DNA of 64,000 nucleotides, from positions 52,886,001 to 52,950,000 of the forward strand of contig CM075101.1 of the NCBI GenBank assembly GCA_037576195.1, read 5' to 3'. The stretch comes from Phytoseiulus persimilis. Lineage: Eukaryota > Arthropoda > Arachnida > Mesostigmata > Phytoseiidae. The translations under genes were made by a program, and so were the position numbers. A model generated the notes under the pieces. That model searched no databases, was not told the origin of the DNA, and saw only the letters and a list, made by a program, of their open reading frames with translations. Of this stretch, positions 46,501 to 57,477 are shown piece after piece; positions within the stretch are counted from its first letter, which is position 1; each line of letters begins with the position of its first letter.

Positions 46501-49500
46501 CAACGCGCAATGGCACTTCATTGGCAGGATGGAGTCTAGACATGGCACAATCCCATCTTGAGGGCAAGCGGTGCCAGAGACGGAACGACAGCAAGGCACT
46601 CGGTCGCGCGAGCGAACGGAGCGATCGAGGGATAGAGGGAGGTGCTGAGCGCTGTGCGAGCTTTTAATCACCCGAACTGTCGCGATGATCAATTAGGCGA
46701 AATCCTTAGGAAGCTGGGCCTGCCAAGTTCACCCTGGGGAGAAAAGGCTCGTGGGCGCCGCCAGCTCGGCTCACAAGCGACCGTGCGGAAATTCACGAAT
46801 CGGAAAAGTTACTCGAAGTCCTCGAGGTTGTCGACAGACGGGTCAGGCGAATCCTGACCAACATCGTCGAATGGGAGAGGAGAAACGGAATTAATCCAAC
46901 ATCGCGAAACATCAAATACAATCTTCATGATAAGCGGACCGATATTCATTGCTCGATGGAGAAGCGTTCTGCGACTCAGGACTCTGGCCTCCTACGCTGC
47001 ACCCCTGATTTGCCTGTCAACACACGAGCGGCTAATTGAGTTGTTCTGCCGTTGTGAACTCTTTTTTTGCGGCAACGTCGTCGGGCAAATTCAGCGAACT
47101 CGCCAAATGAGCTCTAATGATCGATGTTTTTCAGGACAGCGCTCGACTTGAGGTCACACGATCATTAGCACTCAGATGAATCATATTGGAGCGAAGCGGG
47201 CCCTGTGGCCCTCGAATCAGGCGCCACGGTCCCTGTGCAGGCCAACGAGTGAGGTCTAGTGGAGTGAGCGGTCTTGCCGCACCACCGATGGAGATTTGCG
47301 AGGCGCCGCGCTTTGCCAAACCTCCTCCTGCACCAAAACACCGAGCCACAGAATCGGAGAGCCTCGTGCGGTGCCAGCAATGATTCTTACCGGGCTGATC
47401 GGCAGTTTCTGATTCTTCATCTGATTTCCGAACCGCGTCGCCCATGATGCCAGCGAGCGCCGTTTCCAAACTACTCTGGGATGAGAGGCGGCTTCTAAAT
47501 TCCACCGGCGCCAGTGAGAACTCGAGTTAACCTCAGCAGTGATAGCAGCCATACGGACCGGAAATGGAGCTCTTTCAAGTCATACCTAGAGCACGGGAAC
47601 AACGCGCACTGCACAGGCTTTATTACAACTCCGGGCTCTGTTCCAACGCCGACCGGCAAGGAGGGTTCCGTCCTGGGCTTTTGTGGCCTGTTTCGAATTG
47701 TCACAGAAGCTGCGTTACAACTCTCCCTCCCATTCTTCCACACATAGCTATGTTGCTCCCGCCTCTGACCCCACGGTAGCGTTCCCAGTTGAGCGCGGCT
47801 CTGCGGCTTCGGGTACTGAGCTTGGTATGTGTTACTGCTCGGGTGCAGCGTAGCGAGAAGGTAGACCTCGCACTTTACTGCCTCCACGAGGGTGATCTGG
47901 TATGCTGCCTCGCAACCCCCACGCCGCCTGCTCTGGCTCATTGGCTGAACACCAAACCACACTACTCATAAAAGGGGAAAACAGCGCTTGGCAGCCTCAG
48001 TCGGCGCCGGCTGAGCAGCTGAACATTGCGGGTCGGGGTCAGGAGGGTGCCAGCGTCAACAGAATCATGCAGCGTACGATAAGAAGGTCCATGGTCGTCT
48101 CCAGGGACGTCTGTGCAGCGGAAATACGACCACCGGAGAGCAGACTCTGAGCCCAGTGACATTGTCCACGACCACTTGGGCTTTGTCTGGAACTTGGGGC
48201 CACCTGCCCATACATTCAAGTACCGTTACGTCGGACAGCATGTTGAAGGATCGCAGAATCCGCGCTCGACGGTCAGAATCGTGACGAGGGCTCACCAACT
48301 GCTGCCCCCCTTCCAACGCCCGGGGAAACTTTCGTTTCTGACTATTTTAGACGACATCGGCGAGCTTGGGATGCAAGTCCGGATACCCGTATCTGCGGGA
48401 ATTCGCTCCATGTGCGTCGGAGCGAGAGTTTGCTGTTGAACCAAAGGTTTTAGGATCTGATTCTTCTCGGCACTACAGGAGGTCAGGGCGCGTCGTCTCG
48501 CGGGACAGCATCGCGACAGGCTCGAATTTCAAACTCCGATTCTCCAAAGCGGAAAGAGAAGGTGGAAGTACGTTCTTTCTTGCTGTAGGAATTCAACGAA
48601 AGTTGAAGGAGGAGCCTCTCCGGAAAAGCTCCTATATCACGGTCCGAAAGGGTTTTCAAGAGAATCGTTGAAGGTTCGTCAAACTCCGTGAATGTTGAGA
48701 TGATGTTTCAAGTATACTCTGTCGTCGGTGTCTGTTCTATCGGAGGCGGAAGCTGAGGAATGCATTCAATGGGAAACTTTTCGGATTAGGACCCGCCAAG
48801 AATTCACACACGTTTTTCATCTCCTCGTCGGTTTCGAGAGGATTCTCAGCTGGAGAAAACGGTGTCTCTTTACCATCGTTCTTTTGTTCCCGCGATGCGG
48901 CTCAGGAAACGCCGAGAGGGATCAGGAATAGACTCGTTTTCCCGTCACTATATCTGTCCTTTGACGCCTGGTTTCAAAATTCGCAGTCTCCGTTCCCTTC
49001 CTCCGAGCGGAGCTGCTCGTTCAGTCGGTGATCACTGCGAGGCTCCAGTGGAGCTTCTTTTTGGACATGCGCGGTCGCTGTTGCCGTTGTCGCCACGACG
49101 AGGGCGTGCTTGCGGTCGCGGCTGTGTTACACGGCATACTTGCGAGTATGCAAAACGTATGATAAGGAACGCTGACGGGTTTTCACCGTAATTGTATTTT
49201 CGCTCGCAGCGGCAGCAGGAGCAACAGCGGAAGGGGAGGTTTTTTCCGAGTTTGTGGCAGCGAAAGGACGAACAGGCGTTGCGCTCGTAGGCTGTCCGGG
49301 TGGCAAGTTCGACCGCGGCGCTGTTACTGCCGCTATGTTGCCGCTTGCGTTTTTTCGTCCCTCCTTTTCTCTCGTAGATAGATAAGCAACGACACCGGCA
49401 ACATCAGAGGCGGTGACCCTTTCCCCGGCTACTGCTACACCAGCAAAAAGAGAGATTGCGAGAGAGATATCAGCGCAAGATTTCCCCGCGCTCTCTCAAC

Positions 49501-49705
49501 CTTTGTATGAGTCGGCAACAAAACCGAATGTGCTATCACTTCAAGACTTTCGGTGCACTTCGGGCTCCGCCCCCGGGATAGTTACCTACTCCTCTTGTCG
49601 CTTCATCTGAAACAATGAGTTCCCTCTATGTGACTTTGTATCTTTTGCGGGGTGTTCGAATCAACCTTCCGATGACGAATTCGAGTTGGCCCGCATCGGA
49701 ATACT

Positions 49706-49720
49706 GGGGGGGGGGGGGGG
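49706..49720 (+). repeat. Poly-G run (G15)
   Basis: Fifteen consecutive G residues, the longest homopolymer I see in the window, followed by AGGGAATGAG. Confidence 0.95.
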
Positions 49721-50826
49721 AGGGAATGAGAAGCTTCATCAGAACCAGCCAGGAACATACATTTTCTAGCTCAATTGTGTAGCATTGAGCATTTTCAGAG
49801 CTCTCCTCTCTTTCCCCGAATGCTCAATCCAGGAACCATTCTATCGCTCATGGATCAACATTTTTACCAATCCCCTTTCGATCTTAATTCCAACGCGTGG
49901 AAACGCATTCGATCTGATGGCTTCAATGGTCCGGAGCTTACAAGTCGGTCTTCGTTTGCGTGCTGAAGGGCGGAGATCAGTTTGTGTTCGTTTGCGTCCG
50001 AAGTGGCACGAACGATGTTAACGGTGTTTTGAAACCGTTGACCTTGGGCAAACCATCGTTGTAGGTAAACTCATGACGATAATCTGTCGGAACCATGAAC
50101 TTCAGGAAACCAGGGGTTCGTTGAGATCTCTGAGTCGGGAAAGGGGGTCCGTGCGGTGGAAGAGGTTGGGATTCCCTTGCCCTGGAGTCCAGAGGGATCA
50201 CCCAGGCTGTTTTCCTGGGATTCCGATGAGAAATTTCACCAAAGATCCTTTGCAGCATACATTAGTGTTGTTCGGGTTTGGAGGTGGACAGATCTCACGG
50301 CACAGCTTTTGGGTCATCTCGCGTGAGCGAAGATGTCAACGACTCTGATGAGAGAAACATCAAGTGCCCCTGATCGTCATTCCCATTATTTAACAATGTT
50401 CCCATCCGGACTACGCGCCGCATTCGAGCGAGAACCCCTGTCCGGATGAGCGAGCCTCCGCAACCGAAACGAAGGGTTTGGTGACAATCACATCCAAGTT
50501 GTCTCCTCGTCCTCCCACCAAGGAGTCAGTCGGTCTGTGCGTGCGACGAACATCTCTGGATCCAGGGCCTTGTGCACGATTGAAACCATATTGTGGTGAC
50601 AGCAACAGCTGATCGCGACGTCGTCTACGACAACATCAGCAGCCAGTACCGCAACAACCACAACCGCGGGAAAGCAACAAGTACATATGTATGTTCGTAG
50701 CTGGTTGACAGGCGACAGCTGATATTAGCCATAGTCCACAGAGCATCTGATTGGCGGCCTGAGAGGCGGGTCGAACGCGCACTGATCCTCTACACAGTTG
50801 CTTGTAATCCAGGCCCTCTCTTCATG

Positions 50827-50907
50827 CGTCTCTCTCCCTCCATCCATCTCCATCCCCTCTCTCTCCATCTCCCTCTCTCATTCTATCTCTATCTCTCTCT
50901 CTCTCGC
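50827..50907 (+). repeat. CT-rich microsatellite-like tract
   Basis: About 80 bases of almost pure pyrimidine with CTCT, CCATCC and ATCTCT words, ending in a (CT)8-like run before CGCG. It looks like a decayed (CT)n / (CATC)n microsatellite. Confidence 0.8.
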
Positions 50908-53749
50908 GTTTCCAAACCATCCCTATCCAAACATCGGTGGGCTTGGGTTTAACTTGGAAGCGCTCGCTGATAAGCCCTATTGCAGTTTGCAAGCTGTTGG
51001 TAAATGCACTGGACCGAGTCTTGTTTATGACTTTCGGAGCCAACCAGCCACTCCGGATAGAAACATTCCCCTCATCGGAGAACGAGCGGGGTCAGAACCC
51101 GCCGTCAGGAGCGAACCTGCGAGAGGACAGTAGTCGACAAGCTCTGTGAACGAGTCCAGGGAAACCTCCGTCCGTATGGACGGAGATTCTGCTCCGTTGA
51201 GCTTGACACGTCATTCTGATAATGAGTGAGATACAGGCGTATGCATCAACGATGTTCAGAGGCTTTCTGACGGTATCAGCAGCGTTTCCATGCCTCCAGC
51301 AGCGACAGCTCGCTTGATCGGCAGATCCAAGGCGCCGTCGAAGGAAAAAATGAATGGTCCAAAGCTGATCACGTTAGAGAGAAGTGCGTATCCGAAACAC
51401 GGTAAAGTGTCATCTGCGTTCATATTCGACGGAAATGAGAATGACATCCTCAGCCCCGGTGCAGGAATCCGAATTAGGCCGCGAAGAACGAACATTAACT
51501 TTGTCCTCCGTGGTTCCCGGGCAGCTGCGGAGAAACTTCCCAATGATGACTGCGCACCGTATAATTCGCTTTTTGTGTGGCCGACTTGATCTCATACGAC
51601 CGTCTTGAAATCAACTCCGCCTCGAGCTATCTCTGGAGACGAGAACCTTCCGAGGCGACGACCCGTGTGGGATCTCGGAGAGCCCACAGCTTACAAGATG
51701 CTCTGAATCAACTCTCAGGAGTTCCTTGTCATCGCACCTCATGAGAGAAGGCTCTGTAGGTAACTGCGTTCTGGTTGTTTTTCAACGCTTCATATCTGCT
51801 CCGAGTTCACTGCCTCGAATAAAAAACGCGAATGATGGCCGTGCATGGATTGCTGCTCGTTCGAGCCCCGATCGAGGAGCTTCAGGGGAACCTCGATTCG
51901 ATCAACATAGACGAGTGCAGCTCGCCCGTGAGTCTGGTCCGCTCGGGAGCAACTGCTGTGCCTGGGGGTGGCCCGCGCGGGAAGGTTTCCGGGATGAATG
52001 TGAGTTATCCGGGATCCTCCGGCCGCGAGAAAATAGGTGCGTTCCCACGGACCAAGGAAACATGTCATTTTGTTTTTATGGTGGGTCGTCCGCAGGACAC
52101 TGTCAATCAAGAAATTCATTAAAAGTTCATTCAGACCAGTGATACTCACAATTCCCCCCAGGTATTCATGAGAGCTGGTCCCTGGGTCGGCGAACTCTGC
52201 TCCCCACCCTGTCTCTCTAGTTGCGTATTCACAATTCGTACTCAAGCCAACCGTCCGAGGAAGCAGCTCGCCAGCCGCAAACTCGCAGGCCATTTCACGA
52301 ATGCACCATCTCGGCTCGTATGTGCCCTGGGACGGGGCTCGATGACTGGCCGAGGGAATGCAAATCGGCTTCGGGGGTGGCTTGACTGGCGGGTCGGTGG
52401 GTTTCTAGGGTCTACCCTAACTGTCGGCCTGACGGCCCGCTTGCCGTGTTGGTTGAGGCAGCATCCAGGATCGCAGACTCCGTGTCCTCCGGGAGTCGGA
52501 ACCTCTTGGCTGGTGGGCGGACAATTCAGCTCGCTGATCGTTGATGACGACGATTGCCAAGTACCGCTCTGTCTGGTGTGCATTCCGCGGAACTCATAGC
52601 GAACTCGAGCACCTGAGGAGTCGAGTGGGAATTCAGAATATTCCCACTGACCGGTGGGCAGCTGGAGCTCGAACTGTAGAACAGCCCGAACTATAGGTTA
52701 GACCAGCGACGATTCTCACGGGAGATGTAGGTGTTCAGAAAACAGAGGTGGAGTGTCCGCTGCGAGCGAAAGATTGAGCCCGACAGCAAGTTTTCCATCG
52801 AGTATTGATCACTTTCCCCCCAATCCGAACGTGTGGCCGGTTCCTGTGAGTCTCCCGCCCGGAAACGGCGCGACGAAGCACTCTCGTAGTTGGACGCAGG
52901 CGGTGAGCTCCAGAGAGTTTGACATAAAAAATGTCGAGTGACCCTCATTATCGCAGAACGCCCTCCAGTCCGTCTTCACTGCGAGAACTCCCTCCCGATT
53001 CAGTTCCCGAGAAACTTTGGTTCGTAGAGATCGCTGCAACGAATCACTCACGTTTGAACTCCCCACCGGAGTGCGTGGAGCCAGGACGTCGATTCTTCGA
53101 GAGTGCAGGAGTCCCACGTCCTCCAGGATTGCAGCTCACGGCTGTTAGATTCAAGCTCAATGGTTTCTCTTCCGAAATTCCAGGTTGTGATATTCAGCGT
53201 CCACTCGAACGTAGGTGTAGGAGGTTCGCAGAATACGGAATCACTCCCTTCCCTCCCCGTTTCATTGTCGGGAGTCCCCATCCCGCCCCCCTTTCTTCGC
53301 GGCAGACCGAGCGCCAGTCTTGTTTCATTTTCGCTAATAATGGTGTCATTACTTTCCCAGAGTGGGAATAATGAATATTCAACGACAGAAATATCTTTCA
53401 AATATTTCGGCTCCTTCGTTTCGTGGGCTGCGATCTCATGAGTTGCATCGGGTCGATGTGCTGTATCCAGAGATATGACGGCTCTCTCAGAAGTAGGGAG
53501 AGCTATCTACTGCTGAACGTCTCAGTCTCTCATTCACGCAACTCCTCAGAATCCCGTTATTTGGCACACCCGCTGTTTCCCCAATTTTCGGGGTTCTATG
53601 GATCACTCACTCGAACTCGCCGGCATAGTTCTCAAAGATGAACCCACAGCAGGATGTTTCCGAGCGCATTCGGCAAATGGCGAGGCAATGCGTTCCGAGG
53701 AATATCACGGTTTTCCATTCCGTCCAGGGGAGCCCTGATTCTGGAGGAA

Positions 53750-53760
53750 GGGGGGGGGGG
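53750..53760 (+). repeat. Poly-G run (G11)
   Basis: Eleven consecutive G residues after GGAGGAA and before TTGGAG. Confidence 0.95.
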
Positions 53761-55941
53761 TTGGAGACGACTGAATGGATGCGGGAGAATTCTCATCTGG
53801 GCTTGTTCCTTCTGCTTATAGAAATGTGTCGGCCCGAGCCGCTTTCGGAGTCCGACCATGAGCACACGTTTGGAATCTCCCCGCCATCAACGTTGAGATT
53901 CCGACGCGTTCTGGGAATGGCTCCGCGTCGAGCGAGCCGTCTTTCCGCAAGAGTCCGAAGGGAAATTCCCGGACGACGAGATCCCGGCAGCTTCTACGTT
54001 GACAAACTGCTCGCCGAAGTCTGAAGCAGCGTGGGCGTCGCCGAAGCACCGAAGTTTTGCTCAGGACTCAATTACCTTTATTACCGTACACGACCAGACT
54101 GATCTTGAAGCCCCGACGAACAATCTTCCCTTGGCACTGGCTTGCAGGCGTCCACCCGGCCGGTCGGTGGCTGTCGGGTTCTGCAGATGTTGAAAAATTG
54201 TCTATTTGAAGGAAGTGCTTCTTCCCTCCCAGCTGAATGAACCGATACAAATTGTACCTGGCTGGCCAGCGATCGAAAGGGGAGTGGGCCGGTCTTGCTT
54301 TTCACTCAAAAAGTGTGTGCCTTCAACAACCGCTGCGTTGTTCAAAACAGGAAGGAGCGCAATATTTCAATCGAGGAAGTACTCACAGCTTCCGAAAGAA
54401 GCCCCGAACCTTCGCGGGAGGAACCCGTTCAAACCCAGAGGAGGGACGAAGGAACTCAGGCACGCTGCTTCGACGGTCGATGATTATCTAACGCGTCGAT
54501 TACAAAACCAACATGCTCGTCCATGAAGGGAACTGTTGAGTCGGAGGAAAGTCCTTGGAAACTGCTGATCGATTCCGTGTTTCTAGGAGATGCCCAGCGA
54601 CGAGTTCCAGCGTTCCGTTCCCCCTTTTTCGATGTTCGGATTCAATGATCGACATGCTGGCTCGGAACGGTTCTGGATTCTGGGCTCCATCGAACAGAGG
54701 AGCCCGATGCTACCCGCAAGCAGCCCGCGTGTCGGAGTCGAAAACCAGAATTCGCGAAACCACACTTTGACCCTTCGCCGGGTCAAGACGCTCGTCCCGT
54801 CACAGAAGATTTGTGGCGTTTTTGTGGCTGTCCGTCGTTGAGCATATGGACGGATGTGTCGGAGAAACCGCGTCCGTGTTTATGTTCGTGAATGTGCTCG
54901 AACGACAACTGCAACGGATGCTGAACGCAAGCACAGATGGGCGGTTTGGATGCGTGGCGCCACGTTTTTTCCTCAGAGCACTCTTTGCCGCTATCGTCAA
55001 ACCCAAATGATGTTGATTTCCATTGGAGTTCTGCGTTCTGGCGCAACGCCGCGTGACGGGGGCTTTCTTCGAAGCGCTCCGTGGTAATTCGGACCGAGGT
55101 CCTCGTTCTCATGATCCGCCCATTCCGCCGCGAGTTGCCGAAATAAAAATGATCTCTGTGCCGCAGTCGACCAACAGGGTACGACATTTCGCGACACGTG
55201 TTACGCGGCGCCCACCAGCCCCAGACTACATAGAATGTATTGCGCTCCTAGAAAAAACACTGGGAAAGTGGAATTGTGTCGCTGCCCTGGAGGATATCCC
55301 AGGATCCGGTCATGCTGCTTGGATCGGGAGTGTTTTACCAGGACAAAAACTCTGCCTTCATATACAAGAATGAGGGTCCTTCCAGCACAGGATTCAGAGA
55401 CCCTGTTATTCGGATCAGCCAAAGGCAGTGATCCTACAGTGCCCAGTGAAGCTTGTGTGTGAATCGAGACCAACTCATCCGAGTTTTCATGTAGCCGTGC
55501 TTCGTGAAGCTCATGAGCCGAAACCGACGTTCTCCTCTGACGAGAAGTCGGGGATTAAAATTCCTGGTGTTGGCGAATTTCCTTGGCCGTCTGACTGGAT
55601 CCATCCTCATGTGAGCTCCACCCTTTCCTCCGACATCTGATATAGCTTCCTGAAAACGGCAACAGATGTATCGGGAGAACACGATCCCGGGTCCTCGATG
55701 CGGGGAATGGGTTTAGACTTGCATCCGTCGTCTGCGTGTTCAGGGTGATGAGACTCAGTGCTAGGTGCGGTTTCTGGAACTCGGGAACTTGACAAGTAGA
55801 GCTTCGTATGTACCCACCGAGGGAATTGGCAGGATTCCGCGGGCGAAGTTCATAATTCATTGGAGCCAATAGATCGTGGCTGTGAAGAGTAGACGCACTC
55901 TGCTCTCGAAGGAGGCCCCGCGTTCGGACTTGCGTCTCGTC

Positions 55942-56127
55942 CACCCCTCGGAGCCCTCTATCCAGTCCTGAGCTCTACTTAGATCGCCGCTGTGCTTCAA
56001 CAAGGCTCTATTCGGCTCAGCGCTCTTCTTCGATCTGCACCGTAATCAGATTCGCGCTCGATTCACACCGCACTCTCATCTGATCGGAGCTCGATATAGA
56101 CCTGAGCTCCATTTGAACCTGCGCTCC
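55942..56127 (-). repeat. 17-bp tandem array (eleven degenerate units)
   Basis: The whole interval divides into ten units of 17 bp and one of 16 bp, starting at 55,942, 55,959, 55,976, 55,993, 56,010, 56,027, 56,044, 56,061, 56,078 (16 bp), 56,094 and 56,111. On the plus strand most units begin with an A/T-rich triplet and end in CTC plus a base, for example ATTTGAACCTGCGCTCC. On the minus strand the consensus is near GAGCGCAGGTCTGAATT. Units are 50-75 percent similar, so the array is old. A 17-bp period rules out a translated repeat. The core GAGCGCAG is also the core of the element B unit. It may be one arm of a decayed foldback element; no opposite arm was found. Confidence 0.8.
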
Positions 56128-56909
56128 AGCCAGCAACCAGCGGTCTATACCTTGGAGAATCTTGGAGCTCTGTACGACACGTGCAAATTCACGCAGCTAT
56201 GTTGACGCTATTTCGGGGGGAAGGTCAGAGCGTAGCAGCAGCTTCGATACCCACCACCGCCTCCCACAAACTCCCTTCACGGACGGTTCCCATCCATCCG
56301 GAGCTTCTCACCTCCTCAACCCCCACGTTTCCACTCCGTCACCCACTCACTGGGTGAGACTACGTCCTACGTCACAATAAAGCGCTGCAAAAAGAGTCAT
56401 CGCGAAAAGAGATGCGAAGCCAGACTGGTTGAGAGGAAATTTTTGTAGACACCAAATTCTCGTGTACAAGTGTACGAACGGAGCTCAGAAGCCTCATGCG
56501 GTCTGGAATCCCGGAAGAACTCAGGATCGATGACCAGCGACGATGTTTTAGTCGACATCAAAGTCAAAAGCTGCTGGAACAATGCTGAGAGAGGAGGATG
56601 TGAGCCAGCTCCACTCCGAACAGATCTCAACCGACGAGCCCATCGATAAGAACTTTATCGGCACAATCAATCATGGGAAACGCTCGACCTGTCACGCCTG
56701 GAAAAAAACTTGGATGAATGAATCATTCGTTCGTCCTCCACAGAGCGTTCTCCGCATCCAGCGGAGAATCTCGAGCGGAGGAAGAAGCTTGCTAAATGTT
56801 TGGAATGGGGAAGTGATAATGATAGAGATGCAACCGACCAGACATCTCAAGGAATCAGCTGCTGTCGTGCCCACGCTCCGCGACTCCTCCATGCAAAGGG
56901 GAGCGAATT

Positions 56910-56950
<41 letters not shown>
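56910..56950 (+). repeat. C8 followed by (CT)17 microsatellite
   Basis: Eight C residues run directly into seventeen perfect CT dinucleotides (56,917-56,950). The lack of interruptions suggests a young, length-variable locus. Confidence 0.95.
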
Positions 56951-56954
<4 letters not shown>

Positions 56955-57429
56955 ATTGAGACGGTCTCCGTTCAGGACCAGTTGATCTCAGTGAGTCACG
57001 TTCGAGGGGCGAGCACTGCCGCCTTTTCCGCCTCTGTTAAAGTACGTAGCGAAATCTGGAGAGTGCCGAAGTTTTATCTGTGATGGACTTTCGAAGCGTG
57101 TTTGACATTTGAGAACATGACTCCGATGAAGCCGAACGAGATGAGACCCGGGAAGATTCCTGACTCACATAAAAGGAAAAGCTGAAACGGTTGCACGTAA
57201 ACTGAGCTCCGGAGATGAGGGCAGTTCATGAAATGTGACGAGGAATGAGAGTTTCCATTGGGAACGACTTCTCGCATCCGATTATATCTGCTCTCCGATC
57301 CATCGTTCCAGATCGTGCTCAAAGTCTCCGCCCGCCTTAACGTTCATTTCCGTCAGGGGATAATCGAGCTCGGGACGTTTATAATGGTGAAAAATGGTGA
57401 AAGAGGGAAATTATGCAAACCGCTGCGGC

Positions 57430-57477
57430 GAAAAAACAGCCTTGAGAGCTATCTCAAGGCTCGACCACCGTTTTTTC
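57430..57477. repeat. Two-tier hairpin with perfect inner and outer stems
   Basis: AGCCTTGAGA (57,438-57,447) and TCTCAAGGCT (57,452-57,461) pair perfectly around the loop GCTA. GAAAAAAC (57,430-57,437) directly abuts the inner stem and pairs perfectly with GTTTTTTC (57,470-57,477), separated on the right by the 8-base bulge CGACCACC. That is 18 bp of perfect pairing in 48 bases. No RNA family is recognised and the stem is short for a microRNA precursor. Confidence 0.65.

Larger units (their letters stand above)
43604..55941. other. Long stretch with no recognised gene
   Basis: No gene is recognised in about 12 kb. The longest frames are 173 codons (44,092-44,613, minus), 167 (51,790-52,293, minus) and 164 (43,747-44,241, plus), without known motifs. 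Two patches rich in CAG, CGC and TTG words, at 49,060-49,400 and 50,600-50,720, look different from their surroundings but contain nothing I can name. Poly-G runs lie at 49,706 and 53,750, a pyrimidine-rich tract at 50,827-50,907, and an 8-bp hairpin (CTCCGTCC, GTAT, GGACGGAG) at 51,166-51,185. Confidence 0.5.
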
